DNA from: Trichomonas vaginalis G3 | Taxonomy: Eukaryota > Parabasalia > Trichomonadida > Trichomonadidae | Assembly (NCBI RefSeq): GCF_026262505.1 | Contig: NC_067205.1 | Location: 11,036,001 to 11,100,000 of the forward strand | Direction: 5' to 3' | Length of the DNA stretch: 64,000 nucleotides | Shown: positions 9,182-18,782 of the stretch, one piece after another | Layout: the number at the start of each line of letters is the position of its first letter | How positions within the stretch are numbered: the first letter of the stretch is position 1 | Position numbers and translations under genes: made by a program | Notes under the pieces: model-generated | Database searches by the model: none | What the model saw: the letters and a program-made list of their open reading frames with translations, nothing else | What the model was told of the DNA's origin: nothing

Positions 9182-10202
9182 GGGATCATGTGTTTCTAAA
9201 TCAGGACAGGTTGCAGGGGAAGATGAAAACAATGAAGAAGAGGAGGAGCAATACGAAGAAGATGAAGACGAAGATGCTTTTCTCATTAAAACTGTACCTT
9301 TTGCTGATTTTGTTTTCCAAAATGAGCCCATAATACATGATTACGAGTTTATCAAGTGTGTAAGTTCCAAATCTTTCTCTTCGATATACTTAGTAAAGAA
9401 TGTTCAAACAAATCGATATTTTATTGCAAAAGTTTATCAATTTTCACAGTTTATTATTAAAGATGCTGAAGAAAATATACAACCGTATTACAGAATACAA
9501 AATTCACTGGATATTGTTTCAGAATTGAATCATCGGTATATAATTTCTTTAGTAGACGCATTTACAGATGAAATTACTAATACACTAAACATTATAATGC
9601 CATTAGCTGCACTAGGAAATCTTAAAACACTATATCGAAAAAAGCAATGCACTCAATCTTTAATTAATCTATGTTTCCTTCAAACAGCAATGGCACTATC
9701 ATACATGCATTCCAAAAATATCGTGCATAGGGATGTAAAGCCAGAAAATATTCTGGCCATTTCCGAGGATTTGTTTGTTCTGACAGATTTTTATTTAGCA
9801 CAACATGTTAAAGATGACGAAAAAGTATCCGATATTACAGGTACAATCGGCTTTTTGGCGCCAGAAATTTTCAATGGAAATGAATATTCTCCAAAACCAG
9901 CCGATGTCTGGGCATTTGGCGTGTCATTATATGAGATATGCTTTGGAAAATTACCTTTCAATATCGAAACGAATGAAGAATATTCATATTTAGAAGCATT
10001 TGAACATGTTAAATTATGCTTGGATACAAACGAGCTTGAAATACCAACAGATGATAAAATGCTTTCAGACCTCCTAAAGAAGATTTTACAGCTAAGTCCT
10101 GCTAATCGACCAACTTTTGATCAAATCATTGCCGATCCATTCTTTGATCCGGCAAGACCAGTTGAAAAAGAAATAGAAAAAGAAGATAATCAATATCAAT
10201 AG
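9180..10202 (+). CDS. Acylated protein kinase-like protein with degenerate glycine loop and DFY
   Basis: 340 residues from the ATG at 9180. The start MGSCVSKSG is a good N-myristoylation signal (Gly2, Ser6) with Cys4 available for palmitoylation, so membrane attachment is likely. An acidic stretch (about residues 17-38) precedes the kinase fold. Seen: the lysine of the VAIK position (FIAKVY, K84), a complete catalytic loop HRDVKPEN with Asp185, an activation-segment Asp203 in DFY instead of DFG, TGTIGFLAPE and the DVWAFGVSLYE helix. The nucleotide-binding loop lacks its glycines (CVSSKSFSSIYLV). Family knowledge: Ser/Thr kinases of the CAMK/NEK sort are numerous in trichomonads. Catalytic residues are mostly present, so weak activity is possible. 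It is divergent from the EGF-protein gene. Confidence 0.85.
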   Translation: MGSCVSKSGQVAGEDENNEEEEEQYEEDEDEDAFLIKTVPFADFVFQNEPIIHDYEFIKCVSSKSFSSIYLVKNVQTNRYFIAKVYQFSQFIIKDAEENIQPYYRIQNSLDIVSELNHRYIISLVDAFTDEITNTLNIIMPLAALGNLKTLYRKKQCTQSLINLCFLQTAMALSYMHSKNIVHRDVKPENILAISEDLFVLTDFYLAQHVKDDEKVSDITGTIGFLAPEIFNGNEYSPKPADVWAFGVSLYEICFGKLPFNIETNEEYSYLEAFEHVKLCLDTNELEIPTDDKMLSDLLKKILQLSPANRPTFDQIIADPFFDPARPVEKEIEKEDNQYQ

Positions 10203-10515
10203 AGTTATTCTTAATTTTTGTTTGTTATTTTGTATAAAATTTATATATGTATTTATTTCCTATCAAAGAATACAATTTATTCTTACTGTTGACTGATAAT
10301 CTAATGTAATAGGTTTTTCTTCGTTTGAATGAAATTCTTGCAAGAAATGCATATTGAAATTAAAAAAAGGAATTCAACATATAATAACAACGAATAACTT
10401 TGAATTTTCTAATGAAAAGAGATTCAAATCAGCATTTTTAATCACAATCGATTTGCATCAGAATTTTAGTTTACATGTTGGGTGTGATTTTCCGTTTTGT
10501 AAAGTAAAATTTTTA

Positions 10516-12126
10516 ATGAGTGAAGGGCTTATTCAGAATTTCGAATACATCGGAGCTCATATCAAAGATTACATTGACGACAATAAATTGTTTTCAACGT
10601 TCGAAACCGAAGACATCGCAAAAATAATGAAATTTGCAAATATGTCAACAAAAGACTTCATTACTATTCTGGAACAGGCACAAACTACAACCAGTGCAAA
10701 TAAATTATATTTCTCTACTCGTAATGCTGGCGTAGCTATTAAAAACTTTGAAGATGCAATTTCTCTTCTTAAAACATTAAAGGAATTCCTCAAAATGAGA
10801 ATACTTGATGGTGTTATTGATTTCTTTATTCAATCAGATAAAGAAAAGTCTGATTTGATCAACCAGATACAAAATCTTCAGGAAAAGTTAAATACAATTC
10901 AAAATCAAGAAAGTAACAAAGAAATTCAATCAAAAATTGCAGAACTTAAGAATTCTGATAATTTTGAAAGTGTTTACAATTTTTTTGATGAACTTTCATC
11001 TCAAGGAAATACAAAAGTGATATCAAAAGCATGTGAAGAAGGACTCTGGAAGATGAAAGGAAAGATTGGTATTAATATACTTCATCAAGCAAGTCGATAT
11101 GGAAATCTCAAACTTGTCAAATCTCTCATTGAATGTAATTGTAACATAGAAACACCAAATGATACTGGAGTAACTCCACTCAATATGGCATCAGCTTTCA
11201 ATCACCTTGAAGTTGTTAAGTATCTTATCTCAGTTGGTGCTAATAAAGAAACAAAGTCTAATAGTGAAATGACTCCACTCATTTGGGAATCATTAAAAGG
11301 TCATCTTGAAGTTGTTAAATATCTTATCTCAGTTGGAGCAAATAAAGAAGCAAAGAATAATGATGTACATACTCCACTCATTTGGGCATCATTAAAAGGT
11401 CATCTTGAAGTTGTTAAATATCTTATCTCAGTTGGAGCAAATAAAGAAGCAAAGAATAATGATGGACATACTCCACTCATTTATGCATCATGGGAAGGTC
11501 ATCTTGAAGTTGTTAAATATCTTATCTCAGTTGGAGCAAATAAAGAAGCAAAGAATAATGATGGACATACTCCACTCATTTGTGCATCAGGTCAAGGTCA
11601 TCTTGAAGTTATTAAATATCTTATCTCAGTTGGAGCTAATAAAGAATCAAAGAATCAAATTGGATTAACTCCACTCATTATTGGATCACAAGAAGGTCAT
11701 CTTGAAGTTGTAAAATATCTTATCTCAATTGGAGCTTATATAGAAGCAAAAGATAACAGTAACAATACTCCACTCTTCCATGCATCAGGAAACGATCATC
11801 TTGAAGTTGTTAAATATCTCATCTCCGTTGGAGCGAATAAGGAAGCAAAGAATAAAAGTGGATCTACCTCACTCTTTTTGGCATCATTTTATGACCATCT
11901 CGAAGTTGTTAAATATCTTATCTCAGTTGGAGCTAATAAAGAAGCAAAGGATAATAATGGATATACTTCACTCATTAGGGCATCAGATGATGGTCATCTT
12001 GAAGTTGTTAAATATCTCATCTCCGTTGGAGTCAATAAAGAAGCAAAGGATAATCTTGGACATACAGCGCTATATTACGCAAAGGATAATGTTAAAGATT
12101 ATCTAATATCTATTGGAGCCAAATAA
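10516..12126 (+). CDS. Ankyrin-repeat protein with trichomonad-type N-terminal domain
   Basis: 536 residues. The frame is open 54 codons further upstream but without an ATG; the start at 10516 (MSEGLIQNFEYIGAHI) aligns with the start of the paralogue at 13308 (MGQSIHLNFEYIADHV), so it is preferred. Residues 1-160 form a helical domain shared by the pair and typical of trichomonad ankyrin proteins (DUF3447-like, from memory). About 11 ankyrin repeats follow, from about residue 185 to the end. Repeats 2-4 are nearly identical at DNA level in 99-bp units, with the shared core HLEVVKYLISVGANKEAK. Ankyrin arrays bind proteins; the partner is unknown. A terminal-inverted-repeat element starts 12 bases after the stop. 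Confidence 0.85.
   Translation: MSEGLIQNFEYIGAHIKDYIDDNKLFSTFETEDIAKIMKFANMSTKDFITILEQAQTTTSANKLYFSTRNAGVAIKNFEDAISLLKTLKEFLKMRILDGVIDFFIQSDKEKSDLINQIQNLQEKLNTIQNQESNKEIQSKIAELKNSDNFESVYNFFDELSSQGNTKVISKACEEGLWKMKGKIGINILHQASRYGNLKLVKSLIECNCNIETPNDTGVTPLNMASAFNHLEVVKYLISVGANKETKSNSEMTPLIWESLKGHLEVVKYLISVGANKEAKNNDVHTPLIWASLKGHLEVVKYLISVGANKEAKNNDGHTPLIYASWEGHLEVVKYLISVGANKEAKNNDGHTPLICASGQGHLEVIKYLISVGANKESKNQIGLTPLIIGSQEGHLEVVKYLISIGAYIEAKDNSNNTPLFHASGNDHLEVVKYLISVGANKEAKNKSGSTSLFLASFYDHLEVVKYLISVGANKEAKDNNGYTSLIRASDDGHLEVVKYLISVGVNKEAKDNLGHTALYYAKDNVKDYLISIGAK
11240..12060 (+). repeat. Tandem 99-bp ankyrin-coding repeats
   Basis: About nine direct repeats of 99 bp, each coding one 33-residue ankyrin unit. 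Units between about 11,270 and 11,640 are almost identical in DNA, indicating recent duplication or gene conversion; the outer units have diverged more. Confidence 0.8.
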
Positions 12127-12137
12127 TCCAAACGAAA

Positions 12138-13191
12138 TAAGGGTTTCGTTTTGCGAAAAAAACGTACAATACGCAATTTCGCTAAAAAAACATTTAGCTA
12201 GCAATTTCGACCTTTGACTCCACTCAAGACGTCACTTTTTTAATTTTGCGGTATCATATTTTTGGAAAATCTTTATGAATATTATATAAAAAGTCTCTTT
12301 AATATCTATATTTCATATTTTTATCGATTTTTAAAGTTTTTGCGAAAAGTATTCAATTATTTTTGCTATTTGGTCGGGTAAATGTCAGATTTGCGACATT
12401 TTCTGATATGATATTCAGATTCTACGTTGATAATAATGCTTATAGAACCCTCTTGCTATTGTGTCAAAATTGCGAAACCGATAGCAAAAATATCTCGCAA
12501 TATCAAAATTGAGATATTGAGTGAATTATGCATTATAGAGATTAAAAATCTGATTTGTGAAAACATCTCATCAGTTTCTAGCTAATTCAAAAATCTTTAC
12601 TATCTTATTCGATTAAAATGAAAAGGGAATAGTTTCATTATGCTTTAAATGACAGCCTTATAATATAATCATAGTTTTCGCTCAATATGCAGCATTTTTT
12701 TTTCGAAATCTATGGTCAATGTCCTAAATACTGATTGCTTTGCATTCATATCTCTTACATTTTCTATACCCACATCACTATTCATTGCTATTCCTATCTT
12801 TTTCATTTTTGTTTGTTTCTCATAATTTCTCAAAAAACATGATAACTTGATATTTGTAAATATCATACTTTATAACGTAAATAAGAACTTGACCTATTAA
12901 GAAAAGCAGTAATGAAAAAAAATCTGAAATTCATAAAAATTACAAGTTTCTGATGACAATTAGCTTAATTAAACCAGGTACAAGATTATATAATTGTATT
13001 TTCTATCCAATTATCCATATAATATCTTATCCAGAAAAAATAACTTGATCAATACCAAATGATTTTTTAACTAGTAAATAAAGTATTTTCTTTACACACA
13101 CATTGTATATCATAGTTTTTTTTTGGTTTCGCAAAACATCCAAAAACAAATATGCTATAAAAGTGACAATTTTAGCAAAACGAAACCCTTA
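12138..13191. mobile_element. Non-coding DNA transposon (MITE-like), 1,054 bp
   Basis: The ends are a perfect 17-bp inverted repeat, TAAGGGTTTCGTTTTGC, at 12138-12154 and reversed at the right end. Both ends are flanked by the direct repeat AACGAAA (12131-12137 and 13192-13198); depending on where the end is drawn the duplication is 7 or 8 bp, which would suit a hAT-like element. There is no open frame worth calling, so it is probably non-autonomous. It fills the gap between the two ankyrin genes, starting 12 bases after the first one's stop. Confidence 0.7.
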
Positions 13192-13307
13192 AACGAAAAG
13201 GGATAAAGAGATTTTCCAATTCCACTAATGCGGCTCACTATATGTGACTTTGATTAAAATTTATTTTTTTTACAAATCCGCATTTTTTTTAATTTTACCA
13301 CCAAAAA

Positions 13308-14650
13308 ATGGGTCAGAGTATTCATCTGAATTTCGAATACATTGCTGACCATGTTAGCGATTATATTGAAAACGAAAATCTTTTTACTATATTTGAGCTA
13401 GAAGATATCGAAACAATCATGAAATATTCACATTTGACAGTAGATCAATATATATCTCTTCTCAAACAATCTCATTCAACTATTACTCCTACAGAATTAT
13501 ATATTTGTACACGTAACGCAAATGTTATCATCCAAAACTTTCAAGATGTCATTTCAATTCTGGAATCTGTGAAAAAATTCATGAATTTCAATATATTTGA
13601 TAACATTATTAGTTCATTAAATCATAATACAAAAGAAATACTTGATTCTTCAGAAAAATTAAAAAACTTCAAGAAGAATTAAATTCATTTCAGACTCATA
13701 GAAAAACCGCAGCCACAAGAACAACTACCAACCAAACTAATGAAAATAACAATGTTTCAAGAGCGGTTTTAACTAAAATCTCTGAACTTAAAAAATCTAA
13801 TGATTTTGAAAGTGTTTACAAATTTCTTGATGAAATTTCAAATATGATGTCAAAAGCTTGTGAAGAAGGACTTTGGAAAAAGACAACAGACTATAATAGA
13901 AATGTACTCCATATTGCAAGTGAAGCAGGAAATCTTAAGCTTGTTAAATCACTTATCGAATGTAACTGTGATTTAGAAGCAAAAGATAATTATGGATTTA
14001 CTCCACTCATATATGCATCATTTAGAGGTCATCTTGATGTTGTTAAATATCTTATCTCTGCTGGAGCTGATAAAGAAGCAAATCATAACGGAATTACTCC
14101 ACTTATTTGGGCAGCAGCTCAATGTCATCTTGAAGTTGTCAAATACCTTATCTCAGTTGGTGCTAATGTAGATGCAAAAGATAATAATGGATGCACTTCG
14201 CTCTTTTTAGCATCAGAGAATGGCCATCTTGAAGTTGTTAAATATCTTATCTCAATTGGAGCTAAACAAGAAGCAAAAGATAATAATGACAGTACTCCAC
14301 TCATTTTGGCCTCACAAAAAGGTAATCTTGAAGTCGTAAAATATCTTATCTCAAATGGAGCTAATCCAGAAGCAAAAGATAAAAATGGCAATACTCCACT
14401 CATTCAGGCATCAGGAAATGGTCATGATGAAGTTGTTAAATATCTTCTCTCTAAATACACATTTATAAAAGCAAGGAATAAAGATGGATGGACTCCACTC
14501 ATTTATGCAACAGCTCAAGGTCATCTTAAAGTTGTTAAAAATCTTATCTCATATGGAGCTAATACACAGGCCACGGCTAATAATGGAAGAAACGTGATCT
14601 CATTTGCAGAAGGTATTGTAAGAGATTATATATTATATCATTCTAAATAA
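13308..14650 (+). pseudogene. Ankyrin-repeat protein gene with one frameshift
   Basis: Paralogue of the gene at 10516. The first part (13308-13682) codes the N-terminal helical domain starting MGQSIHLNFEYIADHV and stops soon after SSEKLKNFKKN. The matching continuation (KLQEELNSFQ and onward) is in another frame and reaches 14650 through about eight ankyrin repeats. The break falls at the A-run 13661-13666, which has six A where seven would keep the frame, so it is a one-base loss. It may be a real mutation, a polymorphism or a sequencing/assembly error in a homopolymer; everything else looks intact, which argues that any inactivation is recent. An internal start around 13841 could give an ankyrin-only product. 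Confidence 0.75.
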
Positions 14651-15000
14651 TTTAATCGGATATGGATTTTGAATAAAGATTCTTTTTTTTATAAGGAAGA
14701 CGAAACTATAATCATGAAATCATATTCTTCGTGTATAAACCTTCAAACCCCTCAAATCTTGAGTGGCAGTGATGAAGAAAATGGTTTCAAGATTTGAACT
14801 TAAGGAAGTACTTATGACTGAATGACATGGCCTTCAATTCTGGTCTTTAAAGTTGTTTCTCAATTGTGACTTACACCGTTGTCAGAAATATGAATTAAAG
14901 TCATACGGACGTAAAAGCAGCCGATAAAAAAAAAGAGGAGATTTTAATTCATAAAGCACAACAAAATAGCAAAAAGAAACATATGAAAAATTTATTAGGT
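14651..15000. other. Intergenic spacer between convergent genes
   Basis: About 350 bases with no open frame, repeat or RNA structure that I can support. Confidence 0.6.
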
Positions 15001-15888
15001 TCATGAGTTTTGTGATTTTGGTGTCTTATAAACGTGATAATATAAAGCTTCGTTCAATAAGTAAAAAATAAAAACAGCTGGGTGAGCAAGTGCGTAGAGA
15101 GTTGAAACAGGAGGCTTTGGGTTGATAAATCCTGAAGGTGAAATCAAAATGTAAGTGATGAAAAGGCAAGTAAACGATTTGCAAATGTTTGGAGCACATT
15201 CTTCATTGAGATCTTTCTTGAAGGCATTAAGAACCTTTAAATCGAAATCTGGCTCATCGTATTTGAAGTTGTAAGAAGAAATTGAAATAATTACTAGAAT
15301 TATTCGAAGAATCTGCGTTATTATACCTGTAGCTGTAGATAGTGTAGGAGCAACGATAAGAACAATCTTTAAAGCAAGCAAAGAAGTATCAATTAAATTT
15401 CCGTTATCTGCTACAATTGAATAAATGAAACAAAACACAACTCCTCCAAATGTAATTCCATGGAGGAATTTGATGTTCTCTGGATGGAGTCCTCCGAAGA
15501 GAATTGTAAAAGAAATCACAAGAGCTGGTAAAGAAATAAAGCACAGGATAGTTTTGTATATACGTTGTTCATCGTTGTAATACTTGTTACGGATTATTCT
15601 GGACAAATAGTTAATGAGTTGGATGAAAAGGCAAGTTTCGACATATGCAACTGGGAAATCGAACGCAATTAGGATGTAACGATGAATAAATCGAATTGCA
15701 GCTTCGGGTAATAATGAGCAGAAAAGGATACAAAGAGCTGGTCCGAGAACGAACCAATATGATTCCAAATTATGACCTTTTATTGATAAAATAAAGATCA
15801 CTGCGAATGGAATAAGGAGTCCAAGCATGAAATAAATATAGTTTGGATTGTTATCAATATTAAATCCATGCTCATAATATTCAATCAT
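15001..15888 (-). CDS. Multi-pass membrane protein of unknown function
   Basis: 295 residues, not recognised. About seven to eight hydrophobic segments are spread over the whole length (for example YIYFMLGLLIPFAVIFIL near residue 20 and VFIFYLLNEALYYHVY near the end). Polar links include IRNKYYNDEQRIYK and a loop around DEPDFDLKVLNAFKKD before the last segments. There is no signal peptide beyond the first membrane helix. The ATG at 15888 lies just after a TCACC, close to but not matching the initiator consensus. It could be a transporter or a Golgi/ER membrane protein; nothing visible decides. Confidence 0.7.
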   Translation of the reverse strand: MIEYYEHGFNIDNNPNYIYFMLGLLIPFAVIFILSIKGHNLESYWFVLGPALCILFCSLLPEAAIRFIHRYILIAFDFPVAYVETCLFIQLINYLSRIIRNKYYNDEQRIYKTILCFISLPALVISFTILFGGLHPENIKFLHGITFGGVVFCFIYSIVADNGNLIDTSLLALKIVLIVAPTLSTATGIITQILRIILVIISISSYNFKYDEPDFDLKVLNAFKKDLNEECAPNICKSFTCLFITYILISPSGFINPKPPVSTLYALAHPAVFIFYLLNEALYYHVYKTPKSQNS

Positions 15889-16244
15889 GGTGAATTAGAA
15901 GTTTACAATAATCGTCAATAATTTTATTTATAAAAAAATGTAATTACTTAGATTTCAATAGCTACACTTGCAAGCTAAACAGATTCAGTCTTTTCTTTGA
16001 ATAAGTCCAAGATATTTAATTTCGTAGATCTCATTATGATCGTTTTTACATGGTTCCAATATTAAACTAATAATACAATCTAAGAAGATTCGAATCATAT
16101 AGTTGAGAGCTGAAAAAACCAAGACTAAAACAATTATTCGAAAATTATATATATGATATTTCTATGTAAGTAAACAAAATACAATTACCTTTTGCTGAAA
16201 CAATACTTATTTCGCTATGAATTCGCATATTTTTATATTTTTCA
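15889..16244. other. Intergenic spacer between divergent genes
   Basis: 356 AT-rich bases that must contain the upstream regions of both the membrane-protein gene (minus) and the Rgp1-like gene (plus). No clear motif other than a TCA directly before the plus-strand ATG. Confidence 0.5.
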
Positions 16245-17207
16245 ATGAGAGTTTCGATATTGCCTGAATGTCCTTCAATTTTTCTTGGACAAGAATTTAT
16301 GGTACAGATATCTATAGCCGAAGCTCCCACACAAATTAAATGGATTTCTGCTCAAATAACGGGAAAAGTACAGACATTAAAGCCATCAGTAGAACCAGCA
16401 CTATTATCACTTGTTCATCGAGCTCTTGGAGCTCCCCAACAAGCACCTTTCTTCGGTCATGTCATGAGTGGTTCAAGATTAATAGATTCGGATATTAAAA
16501 CACCAAAAACTTATTGTTTATCTATCAAAGCGGATGGAATTCCACCTTCTTATGATGGAGAAGCAGTTAGTATTTCATACGAACTACGAATTGTTTCACA
16601 AATCGGCCAACAGATTTCTCAACCGACGATTATCCCAATAAAATTCATTTCTCCATATAAATCAAATTGCATTCTCCAAAACACACAAAATACTGCTACA
16701 TTTACACTTACATCTATTGAATCAGCTTCAATTCCTTCTCCTATTGCCTTATTATCTCCTTTTCCACCAGTACAAGAAAAGTCACTTGATATATTTAGTA
16801 TAAAACAAGGAGATTCGATAGTAGCATCATTAAAACTCAAACTTTCAGCGAGATCTGGAGGAGATTTTTCCGGAATTATTGATATGAAGGAATCTACATC
16901 CGGAGTTACATCTGTAAACATTCGCATCATAAGAGTCGAGAAATTTTCAAATGACGTAACAGATCAAACAATTATTGTTAATGAAAACTTACCACTGGAC
17001 AAAATCATAATGAGAAGATTCTCCCTTCCTATGCCTTTCAATACTCCTGCTGAATTTGTTACAGATCTCTTTGAATGCTCTTATTCAGCTGAATTTAATT
17101 TTATTGGTCCTGCTGGAGCCTGGAAATGGGTTGCTCCACTTCAAGTATTACCTCCATTGTTATCCTTATCAATGCCAAGACAAGCAATTGAACAAATTAG
17201 CCTATAA
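16245..17207 (+). CDS. Rgp1-like subunit of a Golgi Rab exchange factor
   Basis: 320 residues, beta-rich, arrestin-like in style. Two features suggest the Rgp1 family: the segment GIPPSYDGEAVSISYELRI (about residues 101-119), which matches the family's PPS(Y/F).G...Y.Y.. signature, and the overall order of an N-terminal beta domain, this signature and a C-terminal beta domain ending in a Leu/Pro-rich stretch. In yeast and animals Rgp1 pairs with Ric1 as the exchange factor for Ypt6/Rab6 in retrograde transport to the Golgi. The start at 16245 is the first ATG of the frame. The assignment is by motif memory; a related arrestin-fold trafficking protein is possible. The gene is convergent with the enolase-like gene. 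Confidence 0.6.
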   Translation: MRVSILPECPSIFLGQEFMVQISIAEAPTQIKWISAQITGKVQTLKPSVEPALLSLVHRALGAPQQAPFFGHVMSGSRLIDSDIKTPKTYCLSIKADGIPPSYDGEAVSISYELRIVSQIGQQISQPTIIPIKFISPYKSNCILQNTQNTATFTLTSIESASIPSPIALLSPFPPVQEKSLDIFSIKQGDSIVASLKLKLSARSGGDFSGIIDMKESTSGVTSVNIRIIRVEKFSNDVTDQTIIVNENLPLDKIIMRRFSLPMPFNTPAEFVTDLFECSYSAEFNFIGPAGAWKWVAPLQVLPPLLSLSMPRQAIEQISL

Positions 17208-17326
17208 TAATTTTATTTGTTATATTTTTTTGTTTTATATATATAAAAATATCTTTTTGTTTCTTTTTTTAAAATATAACAATAATACAAATATTTTATA
17301 CAAATAAAAAAAATTATATAAAAAAA

Positions 17327-18778
17327 TTATTGAATTATTGAACGATCTCTAAGGTATTCGTATATCCTAAGCATGTGGTTGTATTTTGCAGAGCCTTCAG
17401 AACCGATAATTCCACCTCCCATGAAATATTCTGCTTGAATTGCAACAGCGAAGTCAACAATTGTTGTATCGCATGTTTCACCACTTCTTCTACCGACAAT
17501 TACCTGCTTTCCCTTCTGTTTGAAGAGCTTTGCTGTTTCAGCAGCCTCGGAAAGTGTTCCTGCCTGTCCTGGCTGCAAAAGAATGGCATCTGTCCACTTC
17601 TTCTTCAAGCCTCTGCGGGACTGCATCGCTTGGGAACCATAAATATCACCACCCGAAACAATTGCGGATTTTTGGATACCTTGTTGTAAATTATCCCAGC
17701 CGCCATGGTCTAGATCACTATTACCATCGTTAAGGATCGTAATGGATGGGTGCTGTGCTAAAAGATCTAAATAATATTGTACTAATTGTTGAGTATTCTT
17801 GTAAACTCCTTTTTCTACTTGGTAGAGTTGCCTTTCTGTATCGTATAAATATGATGCTGCACAATCTATGCCAATTTGTATATCTGTGCCTGGTGTAAGA
17901 CCAGTTTCTGTGATACATTTCTCAATTAAAGCAACAGTTGAGGAAATAACTGAAGAATTGCTTACGTAACCACCTGCCTTACCAACAGCAAATACTTCTT
18001 TATCGCCGTAGAGCTTATCTTGTACGCGATATGCTATTTCAGAACAAATTCTGAGTTGTTCGATGTAAGAAAGCGATGATTTTGGAATAATAAAAACAGA
18101 TTCGAATAAAAGTGGCGATGTTGCATGCATACCACCTTGTATTACAGTGATTGCTGGTGTAGGAATCGAAAAATGGTCAATTGATTGTTGAGGGTAAATT
18201 GATTCGTATAAGTATAAGAAAAGAGGCTGTTCTCGAACAATTGCTGAAGCTCTTGCTAGGGCGAAAGAGGCTGCACTTAAAACATTAACAATTCCGGATT
18301 TGCCATCCAAAACTTTCTTGATAATCATATCAAACTGATCGATTGTCATGAAGTTCTTGCCTTGAAGAGCTGATGATATAAGTTCAACAAGAGTGCACGC
18401 GTTTCTGCTGCCTAAACCTAAAAATCTCGTAGTGTTTGTATCTAAATATGGTTTTTGCTCTTGGTTAAAGACAGAAGTACCAATGGGAGCATTTGAAACA
18501 GCTACCATCACATTTCTTCCGAGCATATTCGCCCAAACTTCAACTTGAAGAGTAGGTCTGCCTGTAGAAAGAAGTATTTCATGACCTTTTAGTTGTGTAA
18601 CAGTTGGAGGCTGTGATTGAGAAGCAAATTTATTTGCTAAAACACCGTATGGATCATTTGGACGTTCGTGAACAATCTGACCAATAAATTCTTCTAGTTT
18701 TTGTTCAATTGAGTGTTCCCTGATATAATCAATAGCTCTAAGAGGCTTGGATGCTTCAGCAGAATCACCCTTCGACAT
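17327..18778 (-). CDS. Enolase-like pseudoenzyme with N-terminal RIIa/DPY30-type docking domain (ENO4-like)
   Basis: 483 residues. Residues about 13-52 (AIDYIREHSIEQKLEEFIGQ, then ERPNDPYGVL) look like an RIIa/DPY30 dimerisation-docking helix pair. The rest is a full-length enolase fold: STGRPTLQVEV (71-81), GGMHAT (215-220), IGIDCAAS (302-309), RRSGET (430-435), AKYNHMLRI (464-472). Several canonical catalytic or metal residues are replaced: the DEGG motif reads KAGG (267-270), the metal-binding E of the ED pair is N350, catalytic Lys is Q402, the His of SHRSGET is R430, and the substrate Lys is M453. Retained are H218, E226, D305 and D378. Glycolytic activity is therefore unlikely. The architecture resembles animal ENO4, which is linked to the sperm flagellum; a flagellar scaffold role is inference. 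An initiator-like TCACA overlaps the start. Confidence 0.85.
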   Translation of the reverse strand: MSKGDSAEASKPLRAIDYIREHSIEQKLEEFIGQIVHERPNDPYGVLANKFASQSQPPTVTQLKGHEILLSTGRPTLQVEVWANMLGRNVMVAVSNAPIGTSVFNQEQKPYLDTNTTRFLGLGSRNACTLVELISSALQGKNFMTIDQFDMIIKKVLDGKSGIVNVLSAASFALARASAIVREQPLFLYLYESIYPQQSIDHFSIPTPAITVIQGGMHATSPLLFESVFIIPKSSLSYIEQLRICSEIAYRVQDKLYGDKEVFAVGKAGGYVSNSSVISSTVALIEKCITETGLTPGTDIQIGIDCAASYLYDTERQLYQVEKGVYKNTQQLVQYYLDLLAQHPSITILNDGNSDLDHGGWDNLQQGIQKSAIVSGGDIYGSQAMQSRRGLKKKWTDAILLQPGQAGTLSEAAETAKLFKQKGKQVIVGRRSGETCDTTIVDFAVAIQAEYFMGGGIIGSEGSAKYNHMLRIYEYLRDRSIIQ

Positions 18779-18782
18779 GTGA
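18778..18782 (-). promoter_or_regulatory. Initiator-like TCACA overlapping the start codon
   Basis: The minus strand reads TATCACATG. TCACA fits TCA-Py-(T/A), which would give a leader of only two bases before the ATG at 18778. That is very short even for trichomonads, so treat it as tentative. Confidence 0.35.

Noticed and set aside
8411-9331. The longer start of the EGF membrane protein at 9331
   Set aside because: The extra 50 codons are a Ser-rich antisense copy of the kinase's acidic run and would bury the signal peptide.
10354-10515. Upstream extension of the first ankyrin gene
   Set aside because: No ATG in it, and the paralogue starts at the position equivalent to 10516.
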